DNA of 64,000 nt, taken from contig MKJX01000022.1 of NCBI GenBank assembly GCA_001942415.1, positions 1-64,000 of the forward strand, written 5' to 3'. Under the pieces are notes generated by a model. That model had not been told where the DNA came from and ran no database searches. It saw nothing but the letters and a program-made list of their open reading frames with translations. The stretch comes from Pseudonocardia sp. CNS-139 (GTDB taxonomy: Bacteria; Actinomycetota; Actinomycetes; Mycobacteriales; Pseudonocardiaceae). Below, one piece after another: positions 51,895 to 62,327 of this stretch (its first letter is position 1; each line of letters opens with the position of its first letter). A program made the position numbers and the translations under genes.

Positions 51895-52853
51895 CTAGAA
51901 CCGATAGGTGACTTCCCTGCGATGCAGGCGATAGCCGGCGCGTTCGTAGACGCCCAGCGCGCCGGTCGGGTTCTGCGCGTCCACGGTGAGCGACGAGGTG
52001 CCGTAACCGAGCCCCGCGCCGGTGCGCAGCACGTGCGCGAGCATCGCCGCGGCGACGCCTCGCCTGCGGTGCGCGCGGAGCGTGCCGACGGTGCCGACGT
52101 GCAGGTCCCGCACCCCGCTCGCCGCCGTGTCGGCCTCGAACTCGTAGGCCATGACGTACCCGGCGACCGTCCCGTCCGGGGCCAGCGCCGCGACCGAGCA
52201 GGCCGGGCGGAAGGCCCGGCCGGTGCGGAAGTGGGTCCAGCTCGCCGCCGTCGTCGGGGTGGAGCCCCAGTGGTCGGCGAACGCCGCGTTGTGCGCGGCC
52301 AGGAGCGGCGCGTCCCAGCGCGCGGCGTCGTAGCCGGGCCCGAGCGGCGAAAGCTCCAGCCCCGGCGGCGGCGCGGCGGCCGGGACCGGCCCGGCCAGCC
52401 CGCGCGTCATCTCCGACCACCACCGCACCGGCGTCATCCCGGCCCGCTCGGCCAGCGCGACGCGCCCGCGTTCGTCTCCGCCACGCGCATCTCGACGCTC
52501 CCGGCCACGGCCTCCGCCCGGCGCCGGGCCAGCCCGAGCAGCGCGGCGCCGACGCCGCGCCGCCGGTGCGCCGGGTGCACGGCGCCCTCGGCGATCACCC
52601 GCGTGCCGAGCCCGGCGCCGGCCCGCGTCCGCAGCACCTGGTAGGCGACGGGCGCACCGGCCGCGTCGAGGACGAGCGTGGTGTCGCGGCCGAGGTCGAC
52701 GTCGGGGTCGGCGAGCTCCTCGGCGCAGTCCTGCTCGTCGTAGTTCTCGGCGCGCCGGTCGGCCGCCTCGACGGCCTGCAGCAACGCGGCCCACGTGGCC
52801 GCGTCGCCGCTCCGCATCGGCCGCGCGGCCAGCCCCGCGGGCAAGACGATCAC
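51895..52853 (-). CDS. double GNAT acetyltransferase
   Basis: About 319 residues with two tandem GNAT domains, the architecture of mycothiol synthase-like proteins. Domain one has the acetyl-CoA loop in GAVHPAHRRRGVGAALLGLA. Domain two has GTVGTLRAHRRRGVAAAMLA and ends NPTGALGVYERAGYRLHRRE. The substrate is unknown; true MshD differs in its conserved core, so that name is not given. One base is missing near 52460. The GTG is six bases after TACTGT. Confidence 0.8.
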
Positions 52854-52859
52854 CCGCGC

Positions 52860-52865
52860 ACAGTA
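52860..52865 (-). promoter_or_regulatory. -10 box of leaderless GNAT gene
   Basis: TACTGT on the minus strand, six bases before the GTG start, in the 22-bp gap after the SulP-carbonic anhydrase gene. Confidence 0.55.
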
Positions 52866-52875
52866 GGCCGCGCGT

Positions 52876-55142
52876 TCACGAGAAGGGACGGAATTCCGCC
52901 GCCTCCTCGTCCAGCACCAGCACCCGCGCCGTCGGGATGTCGAAGAACAGGCCGAGCAGCGCCCGGTCCCCGTGCCGTTCCCGCAGCTCCGCGAGCTGCA
53001 CGGCGACGTTGACCATCGCCAGCGCCTCCGCCTCCCCGTACCCGGCGGCGCGGGCGGCGCGGCCCACCGGGTGCCCCGCGCGGTACGCGGCCAGGCTCGG
53101 CGCGCCCCGGCGCAGCCACTCGGCGAGCGCGCCGTCGTCGGGCCCGGCCGCGGTGTCGGCCGCGCCGTCGAGCAGCCCGCGCATGGCCCCGCACGCGGAG
53201 TGCCCGCAGACCGCGATCAGCGGCACGTCCAGCACCGACGTCGCGTACTGGACGGCCGCCCCGACGGCCGTGCCGGCGACGAGGTTCCCCACGTTCTGCA
53301 CGGTGAACAGGTCACCGGGCCCGCTGCGGGTGATGAGGCTCGGCTGGACGCGCGAGTCGGAGCAGGTCAGCAGCAGCCGTACGGGGACTGCCCGTCGGCC
53401 ATCGCGAGCATCGTCGGGCGCAGGAGGTCGGCGGCGTCGGCGTGGTAGGCCGCGACGCCGGCGAGGATCGGCCCGTACGGGCGCGGCCGCTCGTCGCTCG
53501 CCTGCCAGCGCGACCAGGTCGCGTACCAGGGCAGCGGCGCGCCGGTGCGGCCGGTGCCGGTGGCCGGTTCGGACACCTCGACCCACCCCCCGCCGGCCCG
53601 GTGGCGGCGGATCCAGGCGTGGAGGTGGTCGTAGGCGGCGTGGTCGAGGTAGTCGACCACGAGGTCGACGCGCACCGGCTCGCCCGCCGGCACGGTGGCG
53701 AGCGTGCGGGAGAGGGCGGGCACCGACAGGAAGCTCAGCGCACCCTCGACCACCACGCGCCGCGGCGCGCCGCCGCCCGGCTCCTCGACGCGGACGCGGG
53801 CCCGCACGGCCCGGTGCAGGGTGCGCAGCCCGACGAGCGCGAGCCCGATCAGCACCCCCTCCAGCAGCGTCAGCAGGAGCACGCCGGCGACGGTGCCGAG
53901 GTAGACGACCAGCTCGCCGTGGCGGCGGGCGGCGCGCACGTCGGCGGGCTTCACCAGCCCGAGCCCGATCACGACGAGGAGGGCCGCGAGCGCGGCGAGC
54001 GGCACCAGCTCCATCACGCCGACGAGGAAGACGGCGAAGACCGCGATCCAGAGCCCGTGCAGCACGGTCGAGGCGCGGGTCCGGGCCCCGGCCCGGACGT
54101 TGGCGGCGCTGCGCACGATCACCCCGGTGACCGGCAGCCCGCCGAGGAACCCGGAGACGGTGTTCGCGGCGCCCTGGCCGACCAGCTCCCGGTCCGGGTT
54201 CGTGCGGACGCCGTCGTGGAGGCGGTCGACGGCGACGGCGGAGAGCAGGCTCTCGACGCTCGCGATCAGTGCGACCGTCAGCATGGCGCCGGCCACCGGC
54301 AGCCAGGGCAGCGCCGCCCACTCCTGGGGCAGCAGCGTCGGGAGGGTGACGGCCTCCACGAGCGTGGCGGGCAGGTCGACGCGCGGCACTGCGGCCAGAG
54401 CAGCGCGAGCGCGGTGGCGGCGACGACGCCGACGAGCGCGGCGGGCACGGCCCGCGCGTGCGGCAGCCGGGGCCAGAGCAGCAGGACGAGCACGGTGACC
54501 GCACCGACGGCGACGGCGCCGGGCAGCGCGTTCGCGATCTGCGCGGGCAGCCCGAGGACGCTGTCGACGGCGCCGGCCGGCGGCGTGCCGCCGAGCATCA
54601 CGTGCACCTGGGCGAGCGCGATCGACAGGCCGATCCCGGCCAGCATCCCGTGCACGACGGCGGGCGGGATCGCGTGCACGAACCGGGCCACCCGGAACAT
54701 GCCGAGCGCGATCTGCAGCAGCCCGGCGCCGATCGTGATGATGCAGGTGACCTGCCAGCCGAAGCGCGTGACGAGCTCGGCGACGACGACGGTGAGCCCC
54801 GCGGCCGGGCCGGTGACCTGCAGCGGCGAGCCGCCGAGCAGCCCGGCCACCACGGCGCGACGACGGCCGCGACGAGCCCGGCCATGAGCGGCGCGCCGGA
54901 GGCCAGCGCGATGCCGAGCGAGAGCGGTACGGCGACGAGGAACACCACGACCGACGCGCGAAGTCGGACCGCAGCCGGTCCCAGCGCGAGCCGGGTGGTG
55001 CGTGCTGCGCCGGCCGCTCCGGGGCCGGCCGGAAGGGCGCGGTGGACGGCTGGGCGCGCCGGGGTTCGGGGAAGTGGAACGGCGGGCTCTCCTCGCCCCG
55101 GGGGCGTTGCGGCGGCGAGGTGCCTGCTGGCGTCGTGGTCAT
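52876..55142 (-). CDS. SulP anion transporter fused to beta-carbonic anhydrase
   Basis: A fusion of about 756 residues. A Pro-rich cytoplasmic start is followed by a SulP carrier with about eleven helices (VVVFLVAVPLSLGIALASGA, LLGGSPLQVTGPAAGLTVVV, GQGAANTVSGFLGGLPVTGV). A STAS-like segment (RRVVVEGALSFLSVPALSR, LVVDYLDHAAYDHL) comes next. The C-terminus is a beta-carbonic anhydrase with zinc ligands in LLTCSDSRVQPS and VCGHSACGAMRGLL. The likely job is bicarbonate transport coupled to CO2 hydration, as proposed for mycobacterial Rv3273. Missing bases lie near 54962, 54858, 54393 and 53384. The ATG has GGAGTCCTG upstream. Confidence 0.9.
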
Positions 55143-55476
55143 CAGGACTCCGGGCGTCGTCGGGAGTGCACGGGCGGACGGCGCCGTGCGCCCGGGCAAC
55201 GCCACCTTCGCTCTGTCCGTTCCGTCGGCTTCGCCCGGTCCTGAAGGGGGCTGCTACCCCGGTAACCCGGATTTCATGTTCCTGTGGTTCGCGCGTCGGT
55301 GCAGGTCAGAGCGTCGTGTGAGCGATCACACACGTTACGTGAACGGTTCCCGACGCAGCGCCGCACCACCCGGACGAGTGGATCATGAAGCCGTTTTCGT
55401 ACCGGGTCAGGTGACACTCACCCCGGTGAGGACCACACGTCCGGATCCGGGCGCGGACCGCCTAGTGTGAACGCCC
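55143..55476. promoter_or_regulatory. divergent control region, SulP-CA and paaX-like genes
   Basis: A gene-free stretch. It holds the 16-bp palindrome GTGTGAGCGATCACAC at 55316-55331, CGTT-ACGTG-AACG just after it, and CTCACC-CC-GGTGAG at 55417-55430. At its right end TAGTGT (55463-55468) lies eight bases before the PaaX-type gene. The first palindrome resembles a CRP-type site but has a 4-bp instead of a 6-bp spacer. Confidence 0.5.
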
Positions 55477-56327
55477 ATGGCGACCGCAACGCGGCCTGCG
55501 CCGCCCGCGCTGTCGCGGCGTCGCGAGCTCGGCGCGACGAGCGCCCGGTCGCTCCTGCTGACGGTGCTCGGCGAGTTCGTGCTCCCGCGCGGCGAGCCCG
55601 TGTGGACCCAGGTGCTCATCGACGTGCTCGGCACGCTCGGCGTCGAGCCGAAGTCGGCCCGCCAGGCGCTCGCCCGCACGGCCGCGGAGGGACTGCTCGC
55701 CTCCGACCGGGCCGGCCGGCGGGTCCGCTGGTCGCTCACCGAGCACGGCCGCCGGCTGCTCTCCGACGGCGCCGAGCGCATCTACGGGTTCGGCGCCGCG
55801 GCCGGCCCGTGGGACGGGCGGTGGCTGGTGCTGCTGGTCAGCGTGCCGGAGGCGCGCCGGCAGCTGCGCCACCGGCTGCGCACGCGGCTGGCCTGGGCCG
55901 GGCTCGGCTCGCCCGCCCCCGGCGTCTGGCTCAGCCCCGACCCCGGCAAGCAGGACGAGGTGGCCGGCGTGGTCGCCGACCTCGGCCTGACCACCGTGGC
56001 CAGCTCGTTCGTCGGCCCGTTCGGGACGATCGGCGGAGAGCGCCAGGTCGTCGCGCAGGCGTGGGACCTGGCCGGGGTCGAGGCCGCCTACCAGGAGTTC
56101 CTGGCGACGTTCTCCGGCGCGGCGCCCGCCGGCCCGGCCGACGTGCTGACCCACCAGTCCACCTCGTGCACGCCTGGCGGCGCTTCCCGTTCCTGGACCC
56201 GAAGCTGCCCGGTGAGCTGCTCCCCGACGGCTGGGCCGGGGCCCGGGCCGCCGGGCTGTTCGACGCGCTGCACGCCCGCTGGGACGCCGACGCCCGGCGG
56301 CACTGGCAGCGGCTCGCCGACGGCTGA
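55477..56327 (+). CDS. PaaX family transcriptional regulator
   Basis: About 283 residues. The N-terminal winged helix reads SARSLLLTVLGEFVLPRGEP with VLGTLGVEPKSARQALARTA. The middle domain has AAAGPWDGRWLVLLVSVPEA, and the C-terminal domain ends HLVHAWRRFPFLDPKLPGEL. PaaX proteins repress phenylacetate and related aryl- or acyl-CoA pathways and are released by CoA thioesters. Here it heads a cluster with a CoA-transferase and carboxylase, so a CoA ester of that pathway may be the inducer (inference). One base is missing near 56158. Confidence 0.88.
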
Positions 56328-56373
56328 GCAGCTCACGGGCGGGGCGTGAGCAGCGACGCACCTCCGTTGGTCA

Positions 56374-56386
56374 TTAGCGAGGCTAA
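56374..56386. promoter_or_regulatory. palindrome before the MFS carrier gene
   Basis: TTAGC-GAG-GCTAA is a perfect palindrome 42 bp upstream of the carrier ATG. It is a candidate operator for the adjacent PaaX-type regulator or another factor. Confidence 0.5.
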
Positions 56387-56427
56387 GTTCGAACGGTCCG
56401 GCCGCCGAACGACAGGAGCACCCGCGC

Positions 56428-57618
56428 ATGACCACCGTGATCGCCACCGCGACCCACCGCCGGTGGCTGATCCTGGCGATCGGGGTGCTCTCCCAGGGCT
56501 CGGCCTGCGTGTACGTCTACGGCGTGCCGTTCCTCGTCCCGCAGCTGCGTGACACGCTCGGCCTCTCGCTCGCGACGGTCGGGCAGTACGTCGCGGCGCC
56601 GGTCGTCGGGCTGCTGCTGGTGCTGGTGGCGTGGGGCGCGGCGGCCGACCGGTACGGCGAGCGCCGCGTGATGTCGATCGGGCTCTTCCTCGCGTCGGGC
56701 GCGATGACCGCCGCCGCGCTCACCCCCACCGAGTCCCCGGGCGTCCGGCTCGTGCTGCTCGCGCTCGGCGGCGCCTGCGCCGCGTCGGTGTTCGCGGCCA
56801 GCGGCCGGCTGGTGATGGGCTGGTTCCCGCGCCACGAGCGCGGGGTCGCGATGGGCATCCGGCAGACCGCCCAGCCGATCGGCGTCGCGCTCGCCGGGTT
56901 CACCCTCCCCACGCTCGCCGGGGTCTGGGGCACGTTCGGGTCGCTGCTGCTGCCCGCGGCGATGTGCCTGGTCATGGCCGTGCTCGTGGCGCTGCTCGCG
57001 GCCGACCCGCCGCGCTCGGCCACGGCCGCCGCCCCGACCGGCTCCCCCTACGGCACCTCGCTGCTGTGGCGGGTGCACCTGGCCAGCGCGCTGCTGGTGC
57101 TGCCGCAGTTCGCGGTGAGCGCGTTCACCGTCGAGTACCTGGTGCGCGAGCAGGGCTTCTCGGCCGCCGGCGCCGGGCTGCTGGTCGGGATCGTGCAGCT
57201 GGTCGGCGCGGCCAGCCGGATCGGGATCGGCTGGTGGTCCGACCGGGTCGGGTCCCGGATGCGGCCGATGCGCCAGATCGCGGTCGCGTCCGTGGTCGTG
57301 CTGGCCGCGTTCGCCGTCGGCGACCTGTACGTCCCCTGGCTCGCGGTCGCCGCGCTGGTGGTCGGCGGGCTCGTCACCGTCGGGCACAACGGGCTCGGCT
57401 ACACCGCCACCGCCGAGATCGCCGGGCCCGCGTGGGCGGGCCGGGCGCTGGGCGTGCAGAACACCGGCCAGAACGTCGTGTCGGCGCTGACGCCGGTGGT
57501 GCTGGGCGCGGTGATCGGCACCGTCGGCTACGCGGCCGGCTTCCTGCTCGCGACCGTCGCCCCGATCGCCGCCGTGGCCGTCACGCCCGTGCGCCAGGAA
57601 CGCCTCCCCGACTGGTGA
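56428..57618 (+). CDS. MFS transporter
   Basis: A 396-residue, twelve-helix major facilitator carrier. Motif A appears as WGAAADRYGERRVMSIG after helix two, and the matching loop in the C-half as GWWSDRVGSRMRPMRQ. Helix five contains GVAMGIRQTAQPIGVALAG, a pattern found in carboxylate-type carriers. Located between the PaaX-type regulator and the solute-binding lipoprotein, it may import or export the pathway substrate (inference). The frame is intact. The ATG follows GACAGGAG. Confidence 0.88.
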   Translation: MTTVIATATHRRWLILAIGVLSQGSACVYVYGVPFLVPQLRDTLGLSLATVGQYVAAPVVGLLLVLVAWGAAADRYGERRVMSIGLFLASGAMTAAALTPTESPGVRLVLLALGGACAASVFAASGRLVMGWFPRHERGVAMGIRQTAQPIGVALAGFTLPTLAGVWGTFGSLLLPAAMCLVMAVLVALLAADPPRSATAAAPTGSPYGTSLLWRVHLASALLVLPQFAVSAFTVEYLVREQGFSAAGAGLLVGIVQLVGAASRIGIGWWSDRVGSRMRPMRQIAVASVVVLAAFAVGDLYVPWLAVAALVVGGLVTVGHNGLGYTATAEIAGPAWAGRALGVQNTGQNVVSALTPVVLGAVIGTVGYAAGFLLATVAPIAAVAVTPVRQERLPDW

Positions 57619-57654
57619 GGATTTCCGCCACACGGAAGTGATCATTGCCAACAG

Positions 57655-57668
57655 AATTGTGAACAATT
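57655..57668. promoter_or_regulatory. AT-rich palindrome before the lipoprotein gene
   Basis: AATTGT-GA-ACAATT is a perfect palindrome in an unusually AT-rich stretch (about 57640-57690). It lies 73 bp upstream of the lipoprotein gene and is likely an operator or promoter element. Confidence 0.55.
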
Positions 57669-57740
57669 ATGGTGACGAAAACTGATTGACCCGTCGGGGG
57701 CGTCCAGTACAGCGCAGTATCGGACTCTCAGCGAGGTGAC

Positions 57741-59355
57741 GTGTTCATGCAGGGACGCACCAGAACACACATGATCGGGCTCGCACTTCTCGCTCTTCTC
57801 CTGGCGGTGGCCTGCGGCAACCCCGGCCCGGCACCGGACGAGCAGCCCACCGGACTGGACGCGTCGCAGCCGTTCGGCGGCGACCCGGCCACCGAGGGCA
57901 CGCCGGTCAGCGGCGGCACCCTGCGTGTCGGCATGTACACGGAGGCCCGCTCCTTCGACCCGACGATCGGGTCCAACCTCATCGCGTCGTCCGTGTACGA
58001 CTCGCTGCTCAAGATGGACGACAAGGGCGATCCCCAGCCCTACCTCGCCGAGTCCATGACCACCCCGGACGACGGCACGACCTGGGTGATGACGCTGCGC
58101 CCGGGCGTCACGTTCCACGACGGCACCCCGCTCGACGCCGCCGCGGTGGTCTTCAACGTGGCCCGCCAGCGCGACAAGACCACGGCGCTCGGCCACCTCT
58201 ACACCGAGCCCATCGCCGACATGCGCGCCGTCGACCCGCTCACCGTCGAGTTCGACCTCAAGCGCCCGACCGGCTCGTTCCCGGTCTCGTTCGCGCTCCC
58301 GTTCTCCTCGGGCAACCTCGGCACGATCGCCTCGCCCGCCGCCGTGCAGCAGTGGGGCGACGAGTACGGACGCCACCCCGTCGGCGCCGGGCCGTACAGG
58401 TTCGTCGAGTGGATCCCGAACAACAAGATCGTCGTCGAGCGGTTCGACGACTACTGGCAGCAGGGCAGGCCCTACCTCGACGGGATCGAGTTCCGGCCGC
58501 TCCCCGACACCGAGACGCGCTACGCGTCGGTGGTGAACGGCGACGTCGACCTCGACATCGCGGGCTTCCACACCGAGGTCTACCGGTCGTCGCAGGACCC
58601 GAACCTGGAGACGTACTACGGCCCCGGCGGCGACGGCGAGTTCCTCTACTTCAACCACACCCGCGCCCCGTTCGACGACCCGCGCATGCGCGAGGCCGTG
58701 ATCCGGGCGATCGACCCGCGGCGCTCTCGGCCACCCAGTACCGCGGCGCGATGGACGGCGCGGTGACCGCGTTCGCCGAGGGCGACCCGTACTACAGCGC
58801 CGAGGCCGCCACCGCGTACCCGTCCTACGACCCGGAGCGGGCCCGCCAGCTCATCGCGGACTACAAGGCGTCGGGCGGGAACCCGAACTTCACGTTCCAG
58901 GACGCCAACTCGCCCAACAACGTCCAGTACGCGACGTTCCTGCAGGCCCAGTGGCGGCCGTCGGGCTGGACGTGCAGCTCAAGCTCGACGACATCGCCAC
59001 GGTGATCACCCAGGTGGTGCAGGGCGGCAACTTCCAGATGCTGCACTGGATCAGCGGGCCGTACGAGAACCCCTACCCGTTCATGTACAACCAGTTCCAC
59101 ACCGGGGGCATCAACAACTACGGCGACTACGCGAACCCGCAGGTCGACGCCGCGCTCGACGAGGCACACAGCACCACCGACCCGGCCGAGCGGATCGCCG
59201 CGTACCAGCGCGCGCAGCTCCTGCTCAACCAGGACCTGGCGGTGGTGTGGCTGGCCCGGGCCGCCAAGGCGGCCATCGCGCGACCGAACGTCAAGGGCGT
59301 CTCCCGCTACCTGTCCAGCGAGCTGTTCTGGGGAGGTACCTGGCTGGCCCGCTGA
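57741..59355 (+). CDS. ABC-type solute-binding lipoprotein (family 5)
   Basis: A binding protein of about 538 residues of the oligopeptide/nickel (SBP_bac_5) family. The signal peptide ends with the lipobox LLAVACGNPG, so it is a membrane-anchored lipoprotein. Typical segments are GGTLRVGMYTEARSFDPTIG, WVMTLRPGVTFHDGTPLDAA and HPVGAGPYRFVEWIPNNKIV. No permease or ATPase gene is next to it. Missing bases lie near 58723 and 58963. GTG at 57741 and ATG at 57747 are both possible starts; GAGGTG precedes them. Confidence 0.9.
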
Positions 59356-59386
59356 CCCCCGCCCGTCGCGCAACCCAGGAGAGAGT

Positions 59387-60789
59387 GTGGACAAGGTCTA
59401 CCCGTCACCGGCCGACGCCGTCGCCGACATCCCCGACGGCGCGCACGTCGCCGTCGCCGGCTTCGGCGTCACGCACCGGTTCCCGTCGAGCCTCATCCAG
59501 GCCCTGCACGACCAGGGCGCGAAGGGCCTGACGGTCTACTGCAACGGGCTCGGGCAGCCCGGCCACCCGACCGCGCACATGCTGGCCGAGAACGGCCAGA
59601 TCGCGAAGCTGGTGGCGTCGTTCTCGTCGCGGCCGGGCCCGCCGACCACCGCCGAGCAGCAGATCCTGAACGGCGAGATGGACTTCGAGATCGTCCCGCA
59701 GGGCACCCTCGTCGAGCGGATGCGGGCGGGCGGCGCGGGGATCGCCGCGTTCTACACGCCGGCCGGCGCGGGCACCACGGTCGGCGACGGCAAGGAGGTA
59801 CGCGAGTTCGACGGGGTGCCGCACCTGCTGGAACGCGGCATCCGCACCGACTACGCGCTGCTGCGCGCGTACCGGGCCGACCGGATGGGCAACGTGTCGT
59901 TCCGGGGCGCGAGCCGCAACTTCAACGACAGCTTCGCGAAGTCGGCGCGCGTCGCGATCGTCGAGGTCGAGGAGATCGTCGAGGTCGGCGAGCTGGCCCC
60001 GCAGGACATCGACCTGCCCGGCGCGTTCGTCGCGCGGGTCGTGCAGGGCACGGTGCGGATCGACGTGGGCTCGCTCCCCAGGCGGGCGGCCCGCGCGGCC
60101 GACACCGGGCGGGAGTACGGCGGCAAACCCGCCCTCGCCCGTCAGGAGATCGGCCGCCGGGTCGCCGCGCTGCTCCCGGACGGCAGCCTGATCAACCTCG
60201 GCGCCGGGCTGCCCAACCTCGTCGCGAACTACCTGCAGGGCCGCGAGGTCGTGCTGCACGGGGAGAACGGCGTGCTCAAGTACGGCGGGTTCGTCACCGA
60301 GGGCGAGCGCGACCCCGACCTGCACGACGCCGGCGGCAACTTCATCACGCTGGAGCCGGGCGCGTCGTTCTTCGACAGCGTCACGTCGTTCGAGATCGCC
60401 CGCTCCGGGCTGCTCGACGCCGTGGTGCTGGGCGCCTACCAGGTGGGCGGGCGCGGCGACCTCGCCAACTGGGCCGTGCCCGGCCGGCCCGGCGCGGCAT
60501 CGGCGGCGCGATGGACCTCGCCGTCGGCGCGAAGCAGGTGATCGCGATGCTGGAGCACGTCGACAGCAAGGGCCGGCCCAAGCTCGTCGACGAGTGCAGC
60601 TACCCGATCACCGCGCCCGGCTGCGTCGACGTGATCGCGACGGACCTCGCGCTGCTGGTCCGGACCGACGCGGGCGGGTTCCGGCTCGCCGAGATCGCCG
60701 CCGGGTTCACGGTGGACGAGGTGCTGGCCGTGACGGACATGCAGGTCGAGGTGCCGGAGACGGTCGGCGTGATCCAGGAGAGCTGGTGA
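59387..60789 (+). CDS. fused 3-oxoacid CoA-transferase (A and B subunits)
   Basis: A single-chain CoA-transferase of about 467 residues. The A half begins KVYPSPADAVADIPDGAHVA and has GFGVTHRFPSSLIQALHDQG. The B half starts near residue 245 (RQEIGRRVAALLPDGSLINL) and holds the active-site Glu in HGENGVLKYGG, ending MQVEVPETVGVIQ. It moves CoA between a donor such as succinyl-CoA and a 3-oxoacid. One base is missing near 60490. The GTG follows CAGGAGAG, and the stop overlaps the carboxyltransferase start (GTGA). Confidence 0.9.
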
Positions 60790-62314
60790 CCGCGCCGTCT
60801 CCACGCCACCAGGCGCCAGCGGCAGAGCGCGAGGTCCGGTTCGTCGACACGACGTTCCGGGACGGCTCGCAGAGCCTGTGGGCGATGGGCATCCGCCACG
60901 GGATGATGGAGGCACTGGGCGGTGACCTCGACCGCGCCGGGTTCGACGTGGTCGAGGTGCCGGCCAACGCGATCTTCTTCAAGAAGATGGTGCGGGACCT
61001 GCGCGAGGACCCGTGGGAGACGATGCGGATGCTCGCCCGCACGATCACCCGCACGCCCAAGGCGTGCATGGGTGGCGCGGGCGGCAACCTCAACGGCTTC
61101 GGCACCCCCACGCCGCCGGTGCTGGGCGAGCTGTTCTCGCGGCGGCTCGCCGAGATCGGCGTGCTCAACCGGGCGCAGCTCATGGCCAACACCGCCGACC
61201 AGACCACCCGCCAGTTCCCGACGGCCGTGCCGTTCGCCCGCGAGCTGGGCCTGACGGTCGCGCTCGCGGTCTGCTACACGATCTCGCCGCGGCACACCGA
61301 CGAGCACTTCGCCGAGACCACCCGCCGCTGCGCCGCACTGAAGCCGGACGTCATCTACGTCAAGGACGCGGGCGGGCTGCTCACCGTCGACCGGATCCGC
61401 ACGCTGCTGCCGGTGGTGATCGAGGAGGCCGGCGGCATCCCGGTGGAGCTGCACTCGCACTGCACCACCGGGCTCGCCCCGCTCGTCTACCTGGAGGCGC
61501 TGGAGCTGGGCGTGCGCACCGTGCACTGCGGGGTGCCGCCGCTCGCGAACGGCTCCGCGCAGCCGTCCGTGCTCGACGTCGCGCACAACGCGCGGGTCAT
61601 GGGCTTCACCCCCACCGTGGACGAGGACCTGCTGCGGTCGGTGTCGCAGCGCCTCGCCGGGTTCGCCGCGCAGGACGGGCTGCCGGTCGGCGCCCCGCTG
61701 CGCCACGACCTCGGCCACTACCGCCACCAGATCCCCGGCGGCGTGATCTCCAACCTGCGCTTCCAGCTCTCCGAGATCCGGATGGACCACCGGCTCGACG
61801 AGGTGCTGGAGGAGTGCGTGCAGATCCGCGAGGACCTCGGCTACCCGATCATGATCACGCCGTACTCGCAGTACGTGGCCACGCAGGCGGCCATCAACGT
61901 CGCTCCGGCGAGCGGTACGGCGTGGTGATCGACGAGCTGGTGCGGTTCGCGCAGGGCGCCTACGGCGAGGACTCCGGCCACACGTGGATGGACGGGAACC
62001 TGCGCGACCGGTTCCTGTCCCTGCCGCGGGCGCAGGAGCTGGCCCTGCTCGACCGGCGCCCGAGCAGCGACATGTCGCTCGCCGAGGCGCGCCAGGCGTT
62101 CGGCGCACCCGGTGTCTCGGACGAGGAGCTGATCCTGCGGGCGATCATGCAGGGCACCTCCGAGATCGACCGGATGCGGGCCGCCGGCCCGCCGCGGACG
62201 TACTCCTCGGCCCAGGTCCCGCTGGTGCAGCTCGTCGAGCGGCTGCGTGAGTCGTCCTCGATCCGCTACGTCCGCGTGCAGCGCGGATCCGACTCGGTGC
62301 TCGTCCGGAAGTAG
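60786..62314 (+). CDS. biotin-dependent carboxyltransferase, HMGL-like, atypical
   Basis: About 509 residues. The barrel matches the carboxyltransferase group of pyruvate carboxylase, oxaloacetate decarboxylase alpha and transcarboxylase 5S: VRFVDTTFRDGSQSLWAMGI (DTT.RD..QS), the Lys in DVIYVKDAGGLLTVDR, and metal His in VELHSHCTTGLAP. The middle departs from pyruvate carboxylase: ITRTPKACMGGAGGNLNGFG replaces the usual LLRGAN..GY segment. The C-terminus has EDSGHTWMDGNLRDRFL in place of a standard biotin arm region. The substrate is therefore uncertain. One base is missing near 61908. The next gene encodes the biotin carrier. Confidence 0.82.
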
Positions 62315-62327
62315 GAGAAGCAGGGAG

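Noticed and set aside
51895..52853. Mycothiol synthase MshD
   Set aside because: The double-GNAT layout fits, but the conserved substrate-binding core was not recognised. Left as a double GNAT of unknown substrate.
55316..55331. CRP/GlxR site
   Set aside because: The half-sites TGTGA/TCACA are present, but the spacer is 4 bp instead of 6 bp. Kept only as an unassigned palindrome.
57741..59355. Complete ABC importer
   Set aside because: Only the binding lipoprotein is encoded. No permease or ATPase gene is found between it and the CoA-transferase.
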